A DNA stretch of 64,000 nt from Bacteroidales bacterium. GTDB lineage: Bacteria > Bacteroidota > Bacteroidia > Bacteroidales > Tenuifilaceae. The notes under the pieces were generated by a model, which saw only the letters and a program-made list of their open reading frames with translations, searched no databases and had not been told where the DNA came from. Numbering within the stretch: the stretch's first letter is position 1; every line of letters starts with the position of its first letter. The translations under genes and the position numbers were made by a program. Below are positions 19,281-30,113 of the stretch, one piece after another. The stretch is from positions 36,430 through 100,429 of the forward strand of contig JAQVYY010000006.1 of assembly GCA_028708425.1 (NCBI GenBank), written 5' to 3'.

Positions 19281-20512
19281 ATCAGTATAAACCTTAGCAG
19301 GTTTAACGCAGCAACCGAACTTCGCAAAATATTCCGATTACGATTATCGCCATAACTAAGCAGTTGACTAATAGTTTTTTGAGGTGTTGATACAGCTATC
19401 CAAATTGTGCCAACAGGTTTGTTTTCAGTGGCGCCTGTTGGCCCTGCAATACCCGAAGTAGCAATTGAGTAATTAGCATTAAATTTTTCTCTAGCTCCTT
19501 GCGCCATAGCTTCAACTACCGGTTGGCTAACGGCACCATGCGCATCAATCAATTTTTTATCAACACCCAATAAGCTCGACTTTGCAGCATTTGAGTACGC
19601 CACAACCCCTCCTAAAAAGAAAGTTGAAGAGCCTGGTTGTAAAGTAATCATGTGGGCAATACTGCCACCCGTACAGCTCTCGGCAACGGCCAGCGTTGCA
19701 TTATTCTGTTTTAGCAAGCTTGAAACTACCGAAACCATTGAATCGTCGTCAAAACCAAAAATATTGTTCGGAATAATCTTGGTTAAAGCATCGATCTGAT
19801 GATGAACCTCCTGTTTAAGTAAATTTATGTTATTACCTCTTGTTGATAGCCTTAATCGAATTGCATTAGGGCCAGGAAGATAGGCTAACTTTATATGGCT
19901 TGGCAAGTTCTCCTCCCATTCGCTAAGTTGTTGTGCAAGAAAAGATTCGGGCAAACCAAAGGTTTGGATGGTTTTATGCAGTATTTGCTGGGTAGCCGTT
20001 AGTTTCGATAGCCGAGGTATAATATTGCTACCCATTATAGCCTTCATTTCGAAAGGTACCCCAGGCATTGAGACAAAAATCTTACCCTCTTTATTAAACC
20101 ACATACCGGGGGCTGTTCCTGTTGGATTATGAATAACTTCGCACGATGCGGGAACCTCGGCTTGCTTAGCATTCAATTCGGTTAGGGGAAGTCCTCGTTT
20201 AGTAAAAATACCCTCAACATGCTTAAGCGTGGGCTCATGAACAACCATGTTCGTTCCAAAAAACTCACATAAAGCAGGTTTGGTAATATCGTCGCTGGTT
20301 GGCCCCAAACCTCCGGTTGCAAGAACTACATCATATTTACTAAGTAACTCGCCCACAGATTTTTTAATATCATCATTTGTATCAGATATTGAAACTATTT
20401 GGCAAACGTTAACACCAATTTTATTCAGCTCTTCGGCCATCCATGCTGAGCTTGTATCAACAATTTGACCTATTAAAATCTCATCGCCTATTGTTAGGAG
20501 TGCTGCATTCAT
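19256..20512 (-). CDS. cinA: CinA family competence/damage-inducible protein (nicotinamide-nucleotide amidohydrolase)
   Basis: N-terminal MoCF domain (LTIGDEILIGQIVDTS), C-terminal AESCTGGSIAHMIT. Confidence 0.95.
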   Translation of the reverse strand: MNAALLTIGDEILIGQIVDTSSAWMAEELNKIGVNVCQIVSISDTNDDIKKSVGELLSKYDVVLATGGLGPTSDDITKPALCEFFGTNMVVHEPTLKHVEGIFTKRGLPLTELNAKQAEVPASCEVIHNPTGTAPGMWFNKEGKIFVSMPGVPFEMKAIMGSNIIPRLSKLTATQQILHKTIQTFGLPESFLAQQLSEWEENLPSHIKLAYLPGPNAIRLRLSTRGNNINLLKQEVHHQIDALTKIIPNNIFGFDDDSMVSVVSSLLKQNNATLAVAESCTGGSIAHMITLQPGSSTFFLGGVVAYSNAAKSSLLGVDKKLIDAHGAVSQPVVEAMAQGAREKFNANYSIATSGIAGPTGATENKPVGTIWIAVSTPQKTISQLLSYGDNRNRNILRSSVAALNLLRFILINPNYSFE

Positions 20513-20632
20513 GTATTATAAAAATATTTATTGTGCTACTAAAGTCTATCAATCCTTGTAACCAGAAGTTAGGAATCGTAAAATAGCGCATTTTATGTGT
20601 ACAAATAAGTTTTTGTCTATCTGTTTTACAGC

Positions 20633-21877
20633 CTACTTTTCTTCGTTATTAATCGCCTTTATTCTCTGATTAAGCGTTGGATGAGAATAGTTTACAAATA
20701 CGTATGCTGGGTGTGGTGTTAAATTTGAAAGGTTTTGAGCTGATAGCTTCTTTAGCCCAGCTATCAGATATTGCCCTAAACCGTATTTAGCTGCGAAGTT
20801 ATCTGCTTGATACTCCATTTTTCGACTCATCATATTTGTGAAAATTCCGATTAAATCGCCAATGGGTAAGAAAAGAACGCTAAACGCCAAAAGGCTCAGA
20901 TGAAAGACGGGTTCGGTAGCACCCTCAAAGCCCAATGCAACAGACAGCTCAACGCTTTGGGATACAACACCAAATATAAATAACATAATGGCCGATTGAG
21001 CTGCCCCTAGCAGATAGTTTATCCATATATGACGTTTACGGTAATGGCCAATTTCGTGGGCTAAGACCGCCAGAATCTCATCATTACTCATCTTTTCGAT
21101 TAGCGTATCGTATAGCACCACCCTGCGATTTTTACCAAACCCAGAGAAATAGGCATTTGCCTTTGTAGAGCGCTTCGAGCCATCAATCACAAAGACCTTA
21201 CTTACAGGAAATTTGAGTTTGTCTCCTAACCCTTTTATTGAATTGAGCAATGGGCCGTCAGGAAGTGGTTTTTGCTTATTAAACAGCGGCACAATAACCG
21301 TTGAGTAAAGGGCATTTGCCAATAGCGAGAATAGCAAAATAATTGCTAAGGCAATTAACCAAAACCACCTACCTGTTGCAAAGTAAACCCATGTTAATGC
21401 GCCAAGCAGAATACCACCTACGAAAAACGTGAGCACAATTGATTTAAAAAAATCGACCGCAAAAAGCCTGGGTGTCGTTTTATTGAACCCATACTTTTCT
21501 TCAATAACAAAGGTACTCCAAATAGAGAAAGGTAATGAAGCAATACTCGAGGCAAGAGATATTATAGCAAAGAAAATCAAAGTGGTAAGCACATTACCCA
21601 ATTCGAGCATAAGGATATGTTCATGCAAAGCACCGAGCCATCCCATATAAAATATGAGTATAATAAAAACTACCGATATGGTTGTTTGCAAAATTGAGAA
21701 CCTGGTTGACTCTGCCTCATACCCCTGCTGTAATTTATAACGATCGGGCGAGTAAACATCAGTCAAAGCAGCAGGAACCGATTTTTTCCGATGAGAAAGA
21801 TTTAGTATGTCAAGTATTAATTCAAGTAAGTATCCTAATATATATATTATCAATATAATAGCCAACACTCTATTCAT
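20633..21877 (-). CDS. M48 family metallopeptidase (Ste24/CAAX protease-like)
   Basis: HEIGHY zinc motif, multi-TM, 414 aa. Confidence 0.92.
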   Translation of the reverse strand: MNRVLAIILIIYILGYLLELILDILNLSHRKKSVPAALTDVYSPDRYKLQQGYEAESTRFSILQTTISVVFIILIFYMGWLGALHEHILMLELGNVLTTLIFFAIISLASSIASLPFSIWSTFVIEEKYGFNKTTPRLFAVDFFKSIVLTFFVGGILLGALTWVYFATGRWFWLIALAIILLFSLLANALYSTVIVPLFNKQKPLPDGPLLNSIKGLGDKLKFPVSKVFVIDGSKRSTKANAYFSGFGKNRRVVLYDTLIEKMSNDEILAVLAHEIGHYRKRHIWINYLLGAAQSAIMLFIFGVVSQSVELSVALGFEGATEPVFHLSLLAFSVLFLPIGDLIGIFTNMMSRKMEYQADNFAAKYGLGQYLIAGLKKLSAQNLSNLTPHPAYVFVNYSHPTLNQRIKAINNEEK

Positions 21878-21902
21878 AAAAAATAAAATATTAAATTACC
21901 AA

Positions 21903-22901
21903 TTATAACTTTTCAAGATGCTTGATTCTCTCTTTCAATACACTTTTGTAGACTAAGGCGCGCTGAAGCCTGTAATACTTTTCTGATTCTTCGAGCCAAT
22001 CAATAGCCACATCAAAATTACCGAGCATTTCGTTTGCAAGCGCCAAGTTAAAGGCTGCTTTAGCTGCCAACTCTTCACGGTTAGGATATTTATCGATTAC
22101 CTCTTGCCAAAGGTTCGCGGCATCTTCCCACTGATTGTTAATAACTAAATTGGCTGCATTTCTCAAAAGTTTATGCCCCTTAACATAATAGAACCGTTGC
22201 TCATCTGCCCAATATGGTGCTATTTTTTTTGCATACTCATCGCCCACAAGGTAACCACAATAAGCTGCCGAGTTAAAAAATCCAGGTAGCTGATCGCCAA
22301 CCTCAACTGGGAAATAATCGTACTCATCCCAAATTAATGTGTCGCGAAATAGGTAATTAGACACTAGTTCACGGTTATACAAGTCGTATACGCGCCAGTA
22401 AGCATAAACATCCATTGAGAGGTATCCATAGTATCCCTGAAAGGCCCCATCCCAATATGGATAGCTATCGGTTTTAGGCGTTATTTTTATGTACTCTAGC
22501 GAAATAACCAAATCGGCATCTGTTGCTGATGCCATATTCTCAACCTCATTCCAACTATAGGGCAGTATTAGTCTGGTTGATTCGTCGCGATAGTGTTGCC
22601 TAACAGGCGGCTCAACGCCTTGAAACCATGGCGATTCAGCCAATGTTTCGGCTAATACCAACCCTGCCTCAAGAGCCGCTGTACTATCGAGTGCCGCTTG
22701 TGCCATGCTCTCGGGCGAACCTGGCACACCCTTGTATATTCCAGTAACAATTAGAGGCTGAGCAAAATTACTGGGAACACTAAGTTCTGCCGGCTTAAGT
22801 GTTTGTATGCTAATAGTTTTATTGTAAACACATGAAGTAAAAATTGAAAACCCTAAAACCAACAAAGCCAGGCAAATGGCGTACTTCTTTCGTAATATCA
22901 T
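21903..22901 (-). CDS. DUF6340-type lipoprotein with C-terminal TPR-like region
   Basis: Lipobox LGFSIFTSC; AAFNLALANEMLGNFDVAIDWLEES. Confidence 0.65.
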   Translation of the reverse strand: MILRKKYAICLALLVLGFSIFTSCVYNKTISIQTLKPAELSVPSNFAQPLIVTGIYKGVPGSPESMAQAALDSTAALEAGLVLAETLAESPWFQGVEPPVRQHYRDESTRLILPYSWNEVENMASATDADLVISLEYIKITPKTDSYPYWDGAFQGYYGYLSMDVYAYWRVYDLYNRELVSNYLFRDTLIWDEYDYFPVEVGDQLPGFFNSAAYCGYLVGDEYAKKIAPYWADEQRFYYVKGHKLLRNAANLVINNQWEDAANLWQEVIDKYPNREELAAKAAFNLALANEMLGNFDVAIDWLEESEKYYRLQRALVYKSVLKERIKHLEKL

Positions 22902-23109
22902 ATTATAAGCTTTACAATATTAACAACATGCAAAAATAGGTATAACGAAACGATTTACTATAAAGATACACTATAACTTATTGCAAGTTCCATCAACCAG
23001 CCAGTTTGCTTCAAAAATAAGAGCAGCAAATTACATAATTACTAATGATTGAAATTGTTACCATATTGTATTATAAATTTACGCTAACAGCAAAGCCTGG
23101 TAACAGCAG

Positions 23110-24474
23110 CTATCGGGTGAGCCTCCGTAGCTTAACCTCGAGCTGCCTTACCGTTGAGGGTTTCGAGAGAATTTCTAGATCTTTGGACAGCAAGAACATT
23201 TGAGGTGTTTCGTGGGCGTCATACATATTAATTACAGCATTATCGGGTGTGTAGGGCTCGTTATGGTTTAACCAATCAAGCCCAAGCTCATTAATGTTAC
23301 GTTTCCACATAAATGGCTCATCATCAAGTGATATAGCAATAACTTCAAACCCTTTCTGCTTATAGTCGGCATATATTTTTTTAATTCTTGGCATTGCGTC
23401 AAGACAATGAGGGCACCACGAGGACCAAAAAAGTATTAGTTTATAGGTTGCGTTAACCTCGGAAAGATACATGGACCTCATATTGGCTATACGCAAAGGA
23501 AAATCGAATGCTTTTTCGCCCACTCTGACCCTAGGCGAATCGGATGATTTTGGGGTAATACTGCCCCGTTTCAATGGGTTTAGCTTACCAAACTGCGTGT
23601 AATTTAGGTAATCGATAATTTCCAGATAATCGGAATCCTTAAATCCATCGAGCAGCAATTGCCTTATGGCTTTGGCCACCTCTAGATGCATATCTAGCGA
23701 TAGCAAGAGATGAATCCCCTTAGTAAAAGTCAGCTCTTGGCTCTCCTTATCGAGGTCATCGCTGTAAAAATGGTCCATGTAATCCCATAACCTATTTTTA
23801 AACAATGGCGTTTTTAGGGTAAGGGTATCAAATAGGTCGATTTGCCCCCACCAGGTGCGAATCACCTCTTCCGACAAGGGATTAACGCTGCTGGGAATAA
23901 CAGGCTTCTGTTCGATCCTAATAAACCTTGAGGCCAAAGCGTTGGGATTTAAATTGATTAAGCTATCGGCAAATGCAAATAACGAGCTGTTTACGCTAAT
24001 CACCTCAGCAGCTAGCTGCTTACGGAATGCTGAAGTGTCTGGGTAAAAATCCATTAACGAATGCGTTAACCATAGCTGCTGGTCGACCCTCTTTTTTCTA
24101 TTTTGGAAAAGCCAATACATGTTATTCCCTACCGATAGGCTTGATTTGAGGCTATCGTTAGGAGCGTAAACCACGGTATTTACATCAATTTTTGGCTCAC
24201 CGCTAACAATAAGTTTAAGCTTGATGCTTTTCCCCACATCAACCCTATAGAATCCCTTAGCATACCCTTTTTCTGCGGTAAACCTATAGCTACCCTGTGT
24301 TAGCTGGTTTGATGAGTCGATCGCAACATAATCGGTACCATTAAAGTATAGCAGCATGGCCTGAGGCGAGAAAGCCTGAGTAACATTTACCACTATCTCA
24401 GAAGTTTGGGCTTGAATAAATATCGGCCTAAAAAAAAGGGCAAAAAGAATGGAAATGCGAAATATATGTATCAT
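23110..24474 (-). CDS. TlpA-like thioredoxin-fold secreted protein
   Basis: WSSWCPHCLDAMPRIKKIY active-site CPHC; ATG at 24474 preferred. Confidence 0.85.
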   Translation of the reverse strand: MIHIFRISILFALFFRPIFIQAQTSEIVVNVTQAFSPQAMLLYFNGTDYVAIDSSNQLTQGSYRFTAEKGYAKGFYRVDVGKSIKLKLIVSGEPKIDVNTVVYAPNDSLKSSLSVGNNMYWLFQNRKKRVDQQLWLTHSLMDFYPDTSAFRKQLAAEVISVNSSLFAFADSLINLNPNALASRFIRIEQKPVIPSSVNPLSEEVIRTWWGQIDLFDTLTLKTPLFKNRLWDYMDHFYSDDLDKESQELTFTKGIHLLLSLDMHLEVAKAIRQLLLDGFKDSDYLEIIDYLNYTQFGKLNPLKRGSITPKSSDSPRVRVGEKAFDFPLRIANMRSMYLSEVNATYKLILFWSSWCPHCLDAMPRIKKIYADYKQKGFEVIAISLDDEPFMWKRNINELGLDWLNHNEPYTPDNAVINMYDAHETPQMFLLSKDLEILSKPSTVRQLEVKLRRLTR

Positions 24475-24506
24475 AATAGAACAATAATTATTAAAAAATA
24501 CGAGCA

Positions 24507-24998
24507 CTACTCTTGGGGTCGATATATTATAATATTACCTTTTACTAAACCCTCAATGTTAATGGGGCTAGTGCCTACTTTACGCCCAGAGAAAGATGTG
24601 TTTTGGTGGGCCAACTCGTAAACACCCTTACCATAAACCTTAATAATAATAGCAGTATGCTGCTCCATGGTTTCGGTATAGGTAGTAAACCCCTCGATAC
24701 GCTCAACCACGGCACCCTTAAAATGGACAATATCGCCAGGGTAAACCGCCTCGGTTTTATAGTTTACAGGTTTTCCGTATACATACATTTTATCCCATTT
24801 AGCATTAACAAGGATTAAGGCCTGGTTTGCTAAATCCCAGCACTCGCCCCTATCAACCTGCTTGCCCATAACACTTTGCACGTAACCCAAAATTGTTCGA
24901 TTTATAGTTGGTATCGAATCGTTTTGGGCAGTAGCCGTTAGGCTAACTAGTGCAAGTAGTACAATTCCCGAAAAACGTCTCATTTTCAATTTCAGCAT
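24507..24998 (-). CDS. Secreted CHAP-like hypothetical protein
   Basis: Signal peptide; GECWDLANQAL (Cys) and QHTAIIIKVYGKGVYELAHQN (His); fold call is tentative. Confidence 0.5.
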   Translation of the reverse strand: MLKLKMRRFSGIVLLALVSLTATAQNDSIPTINRTILGYVQSVMGKQVDRGECWDLANQALILVNAKWDKMYVYGKPVNYKTEAVYPGDIVHFKGAVVERIEGFTTYTETMEQHTAIIIKVYGKGVYELAHQNTSFSGRKVGTSPINIEGLVKGNIIIYRPQE

Positions 24999-25034
24999 TA
25001 GTTTACGTACCTAACGAATTATAGGCAAAATGGT

Positions 25035-27770
25035 TTACTTAGATTCAATAAGTTCAAATATTTTAGCTTTAAGGTCGGCAGGTTTAAAGGGTTTTAAAAT
25101 AAATCCATTCATACCTAAATTGAAAATTTTATGCTGCACATCGAGCATAGCCGAGGCCGTTAGCGCAATTATGGGAATATCACATTTACTGGTATCGGTC
25201 ATCGCCCTAATCTCTTTTGTAGCCTCGTAACCGCTCATAACAGGCATCTCCAAATCCATAAGTATTAAATCGTAGCTATTGTTACGAACCATGCTAACCG
25301 CTTCGGCCCCATTTTCGGCTAGCTGGGTATCGAAGCCCCAATCTTTTAAAAACTTAAGCACAATAAACGAGTTAATCTCGTTATCCTCCACCACAAGTAC
25401 CCTAACGGGTCTATCTAACTTACTTATGCTGATAGGCTTGGTTACCAGGTCGGAAGTGTTCTTTTTTGCCACTTTGGATTTTCGCAAGCTAAGGGTGAAG
25501 AAGAACTCGGAGCCTTTACTGGGCGAACTGGTAACCTCGAGGCTACCCTTTAATACCGACACCAACTTATGCGAAATGGCTAAGCCTAAACCTGTGCCTC
25601 CATATTGACGAGTGGTATTGGCATTTGCCTGAACAAATTCCTTAAAAATAACTTTTTGCTTATCAATGGGTATCCCAATGCCAGTGTCGGAAACCGAAAA
25701 CCTTACCCAAACCGATGCCGCAGTTTCACGAACTTTTTTAAACTCGATACCAACGCCCCCTTTTGCTGTAAACTTAATGGCGTTTGAGGTAAGATTGGTA
25801 AGAATTTGGTTCAGCTTTCCTGAGTCGCTCACCACATTTGCAGGAAGGGTATCATCGTAGCTTAGACTCAAATCGATTCCCTTTTTAGTGGCCGAATACT
25901 TAAACACCTTGTAAACACCCTTAGCAAATTTTTCCAGGTCGAAAGCCTTACTATTAACAACGTGTTTACCCGCCTCAATCTTACTAAAATCAAGAACATC
26001 GTTAAGCAATGACATTAGCCCTTCGGCCGAATATTTAAGGCTTTGGAGATACGCAAGCTGGTGCTCCATAGGCTTTTCAGAAAGCAAAATATTGGTCATT
26101 CCTATTACCGCATTCATCGGGGTTCTAATTTCGTGGCTCATGGTTGATAGAAAGCGTTCCTTTGCCCTAGAGGCTTGCTCTGCCTCATTCTTAGCCTTAA
26201 CAAGCTCCTGCTCCTGATTTTTTTGAGCAGATATATCAACCATAACACCCATATATCGGCTAATACGGTTGTTTTCAACAATAGCAATAATATGGGTAAG
26301 GACCGGAAATGTTGAGTTATCGGATTTAAGAGCCATTAGCTCAACCGAGGGTAATTCGGGAGTTACTATGCTGTTATTTAGATAGCTTGATATGATATCG
26401 TGATGCTTGGCATCGAAAAGTTGATATATATGCAGCCCCTGCGCAATGGCCTTATCGGTGTAATTAAAAAAGGACTTTAGATAATTGTTTGCAAATGTGA
26501 GGTAGCCCTGCGAGTTGGCCTCAAACACTTTTTCGGGTAGCAGCTCGGCCAGCTGCCTAAAGCGAATTTCGCTGCGTAAAATTTCCTCTTGAGCCCTCTT
26601 TTTGTCGGTAATATCGCTAATTACGAAAAGCAAGCACAGCTCTTCCTGAATTTCAATTATCTCAGCCGAAAAGCTACAAACAAGTTGCTGCCCAAAGGTA
26701 TTTAGCAACGATGTTTCAACCTCTTGTATTCGTCCTTCCTTAATAATAAGCTGCTTTAGCTCATCGCGTTGCGAAATATCGGGAAAAATTTTAATTTGCG
26801 AAGAGTTTGCTCCTACTATTTGCTCACGGGTTAGCCCTGTTTTTTTCAGAAAGGTTTCGTTAACATCAATAAAACGCCCCTCTTCAAAGGTACTAATTAC
26901 CATCATAACAGCGTTATTCTCAAAAGCTTTACCGAATTTCTCTTCGGACATTTTAACAATGTGCTCGCTCTCTAGCCGCTGGGTAACATCCTGACAAATA
27001 GCAAAAACCACCTCTTTTTGACTCCAGTTTCCCTTAAAAAGACGTGCCTCGATGGGAATACTTTTTGAATTACTCCTAACTAATGAGCCAGAATAAATTT
27101 CCCTGTTGCCAGAAAAAACATCGGAAATTAAGGTTTTAACACTTTCGCGCTGGTTTGCAGAGAAAAAACTGTTGAATGCTTTAAGCGCAACCTGATGTTC
27201 ACTAAAACCAAGCCGATTGTATACACTTCGGTTTGCCTGAATTACCAGTCCTCGCTTACTAATAATAAAAACCATATCCTCGAAGCCGTTAACCAGAAGC
27301 CTAAAGTTTTGCTCCTCCTCGACCAGCTTACGCTCAGAATCTTTTTGTTGGGTAATATCAAAGCAGTTGTCGAGCAAAGCAGGGCTGCCTTTATAGGAAA
27401 TTACAGATACGTTAGATTTAAACCAACGCATTTGTCCACTTTTGCGAACAGCCCGAAAGGTAAATGAGCGCGATGTTTTTTTCTCGCGAATCTCCATATA
27501 ATCTTTCAGAAATAGCAGCTTTATGAGTTTCCTATCCTTTTCATGAACCAGGTCGGTAAAATTCATTTCGCTCAGCTCATGCGATGAGTAACCGGTAAGC
27601 ACCTCAAATTGCTTATTATGAAAAACTATTCGGTTATTTTGTAGTAAATAAATGCTCCCAGCACAGCTATTAAACATGGTTGACAGCAGGGCACTATCCG
27701 AATCGGGTAACAGCCCAGGTAAACCCTTACTGGCACTCAATTCTTTCCCTTTTCTATCCGAAGTATTCAT
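25035..27770 (-). CDS. Hybrid sensor histidine kinase (multiple PAS, HisKA, HATPase, REC)
   Basis: STMSHEIRTPMNAVIGMTN, GTGLGLAIS, REC domain DLILMDLEMPVMSG. Confidence 0.95.
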   Translation of the reverse strand: MNTSDRKGKELSASKGLPGLLPDSDSALLSTMFNSCAGSIYLLQNNRIVFHNKQFEVLTGYSSHELSEMNFTDLVHEKDRKLIKLLFLKDYMEIREKKTSRSFTFRAVRKSGQMRWFKSNVSVISYKGSPALLDNCFDITQQKDSERKLVEEEQNFRLLVNGFEDMVFIISKRGLVIQANRSVYNRLGFSEHQVALKAFNSFFSANQRESVKTLISDVFSGNREIYSGSLVRSNSKSIPIEARLFKGNWSQKEVVFAICQDVTQRLESEHIVKMSEEKFGKAFENNAVMMVISTFEEGRFIDVNETFLKKTGLTREQIVGANSSQIKIFPDISQRDELKQLIIKEGRIQEVETSLLNTFGQQLVCSFSAEIIEIQEELCLLFVISDITDKKRAQEEILRSEIRFRQLAELLPEKVFEANSQGYLTFANNYLKSFFNYTDKAIAQGLHIYQLFDAKHHDIISSYLNNSIVTPELPSVELMALKSDNSTFPVLTHIIAIVENNRISRYMGVMVDISAQKNQEQELVKAKNEAEQASRAKERFLSTMSHEIRTPMNAVIGMTNILLSEKPMEHQLAYLQSLKYSAEGLMSLLNDVLDFSKIEAGKHVVNSKAFDLEKFAKGVYKVFKYSATKKGIDLSLSYDDTLPANVVSDSGKLNQILTNLTSNAIKFTAKGGVGIEFKKVRETAASVWVRFSVSDTGIGIPIDKQKVIFKEFVQANANTTRQYGGTGLGLAISHKLVSVLKGSLEVTSSPSKGSEFFFTLSLRKSKVAKKNTSDLVTKPISISKLDRPVRVLVVEDNEINSFIVLKFLKDWGFDTQLAENGAEAVSMVRNNSYDLILMDLEMPVMSGYEATKEIRAMTDTSKCDIPIIALTASAMLDVQHKIFNLGMNGFILKPFKPADLKAKIFELIESK

Positions 27771-27929
27771 ACTATCAATTAGGTTTAGGCGGTTTCGCCA
27801 ACTAGCTATACAGCTTGTGAATAATTAATAAACACCACGCACATTGTAACAAAAGTACAATTATCTTGTTAATGTTTACGTGCTAGTTAACAATAATAGC
27901 ACCAAAACACATATCAACCAATTTTAATA

Positions 27930-29090
27930 ATGAAACGAAACATATCCATGATAATATTCTTTGCTTTAGTGCTACTCATTACTTTTGCTGTAAACTACTA
28001 CATTTACAGACATACAAGACCCATATTTTCGCTTGAAAACAAGGTAGGCTTTATACTAAAAATACTCTTTATCTTTTTTGCCATTGCCTACCCACTGGGA
28101 CGAATTCTTGAACAGGTGGCTCCTTCGGGAATATCGGAGTTTATTGCAAAAATTGGCTCATTTTGGCTAGCGGCAATGCTTTACCTCACCATACTATTTT
28201 TCGTTTTCGATATAACCAAACTCGTTTTATCTTTGGTAAATCATGCTTCATATAGCGCTTTAAAAGAAAGCGTTTCCCTTAAAATAATGATACCTTCAAT
28301 AATTTACGGAGTAGTTGGCATAACTGTGCTTGCAGGCTATTTTAATGCGCTGTACCCAAAAGTAAGCCGCATTTACATTGAAACGAGTAAGCCCATAAAC
28401 AACAAGCCGTTAGTAAGAATAGTTGCCGCTTCGGATATACATTTAGGCTCAATTATATCGAACGGAAGACTCGAACGCTTCGTAAGCATGGTAAACGACG
28501 AGAAACCCGATATAGTTTTGCTTGCAGGCGATATTTTTGATGAGGATTTGGGCCCTATTATCCGAAATGATATGGGAAAGTTGCTGGCTAAGCTGTCGGC
28601 TCCGCTGGGTGTATATGCCGTTACAGGAAACCACGAGTACATTGGCGGGGTTACATCGGCTGTTGAATATTTGGAAAATCACAATATAACGGTTTTAAGA
28701 GACACGTTTATTACCGCTGCAGATATGCTCAACATTGTGGGACGAGACGATAAGCAGGCAAAAACCATGGGAGGCTCAAAGCGCAAGAATTTAGATGAAG
28801 TGGTTAAGGGCATTAATTCGAACCTATTTACGGTGCTTCTCGACCATCAGCCCTACAATTTACAAAATGCGGTTGACAATGGAATAGATTTACAGATATC
28901 GGGACATACGCACCACGGGCAGCTATTCCCCTTAAACTTTATTACCCGCGCAATTTTTGAGGTAAGTAAGGGTTACAAGAGAATTAATGATACGCACATT
29001 TACGTATCGACAGGGTTTGGCACCTGGGGACCACCGATACGTATTGGCAACAGGCCCGAGATTGTGGTGTTTGAGGTTGCTCGGAACTAA
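27930..29090 (+). CDS. Membrane-anchored metallophosphoesterase
   Basis: ASDIHLGSI, LAGDIFDED, VTGNHEYIGG, SGHTHHGQLFP. Confidence 0.93.
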   Translation: MKRNISMIIFFALVLLITFAVNYYIYRHTRPIFSLENKVGFILKILFIFFAIAYPLGRILEQVAPSGISEFIAKIGSFWLAAMLYLTILFFVFDITKLVLSLVNHASYSALKESVSLKIMIPSIIYGVVGITVLAGYFNALYPKVSRIYIETSKPINNKPLVRIVAASDIHLGSIISNGRLERFVSMVNDEKPDIVLLAGDIFDEDLGPIIRNDMGKLLAKLSAPLGVYAVTGNHEYIGGVTSAVEYLENHNITVLRDTFITAADMLNIVGRDDKQAKTMGGSKRKNLDEVVKGINSNLFTVLLDHQPYNLQNAVDNGIDLQISGHTHHGQLFPLNFITRAIFEVSKGYKRINDTHIYVSTGFGTWGPPIRIGNRPEIVVFEVARN

Positions 29091-29128
29091 AAATAGTGTT
29101 AAATTTTGATCTGACTTCACAATATTAT

Positions 29129-29325
29129 CACTATTGTCCAGTAAAAACATAATTCTGTATTTTAGATTCTTCGCTTCGCTCTGAATGACAAATGTTTAGT
29201 TTTTAGGGGAGGGCTTGGTAAGCGGCGTAGCCGCTTACCAAGCCCTCCCTTCCCGAATATTACTCACCCCCTTGTCATTCCGACCGTAGGGAGGAATCTA
29301 TAAGTTTTAACCGGACACCAATGAA
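29129..29325 (+). mobile_element. Repeat family B, copy B2
   Basis: CTATTGTCCAGT...ACCGGACACCAATG ends; stem GGGAGGGCTTGGTAAGCGGC/GCCGCTTACCAAGCCCTCCC; flanks AATATTATC / AATATTTAT. Confidence 0.65.
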
Positions 29326-29452
29326 TATTTATAAGCAAAGAATGCATAATAGCACATTAATGAAAGTTTGATAAATTAAAAAATAGTTGTGCTCATTTTG
29401 GGTATTTTTTAATTAACAGCGTATATTTATATCATAATAAATTATAGCATTT

Positions 29453-30055
29453 ATGAAGCTGAATAGATTTGGAAAGTGGAGCCTATCATCTCTTAACGGG
29501 ATGCTTTTGGTGATTTTTGGATTAGTAACGATACTAATGCCAGAGCTAGCCATTGCCGTACTGGCAATATACTTTGCCATTACCATTATGCTGGGAGGGC
29601 TTATCCTGAGCATTTTTACACTAAAACACAAGGTTAGCCTACCCAACTGGAAAGCGAGGCTAACCGAAGGGGTTTTAAGCCTCGTGCTAGGCTTGGTAAT
29701 TCTTATTAAACCACAATCGGCCGCAGCGTTTTTGGTTTATGTAATGGGGCTATGGGCCTTTTTTATTGGCGTTGTTTTTATTGTATCGTACTTTAGGCGT
29801 AAAGCCCCTGATCTTGTGGGCGCATTTAACCTTATTGCCGGCGGAGTTTCGGTGGTATTAGGGTTGATAATTGTTTTTAATCCTTTCGAAAGCACCCGCT
29901 TTCTGGTAGTTCTAATCGGTATTTACGCGCTAGCCTTTGGCATATTTACCATGGTGTACTCATCCAGGGTTTTGAAATCCGAAGAGAACGATATTATTTC
30001 TGATGTTGAGGAGATTGATTCTGATGCGGAGGAAGTTGATTCTGATGCGGAGTAG
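29453..30055 (+). CDS. HdeD/DUF308 family membrane protein with acidic C-terminal tail
   Basis: Repeated TM pairs, GLVTILMPELAIAVLAIYFAITIMLGG. Confidence 0.8.
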   Translation: MKLNRFGKWSLSSLNGMLLVIFGLVTILMPELAIAVLAIYFAITIMLGGLILSIFTLKHKVSLPNWKARLTEGVLSLVLGLVILIKPQSAAAFLVYVMGLWAFFIGVVFIVSYFRRKAPDLVGAFNLIAGGVSVVLGLIIVFNPFESTRFLVVLIGIYALAFGIFTMVYSSRVLKSEENDIISDVEEIDSDAEEVDSDAE

Positions 30056-30080
30056 ATTTTTCGCCCATTATAAACCCGAA

Positions 30081-30113
30081 ATCGCATGGCCTGATACCAT
30101 GCGATTTTTTATA
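30081..30113 (+). terminator. Terminator after HdeD-like gene
   Basis: ATCGCATGG-cctgat-ACCATGCGATTTTTT. Confidence 0.8.
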
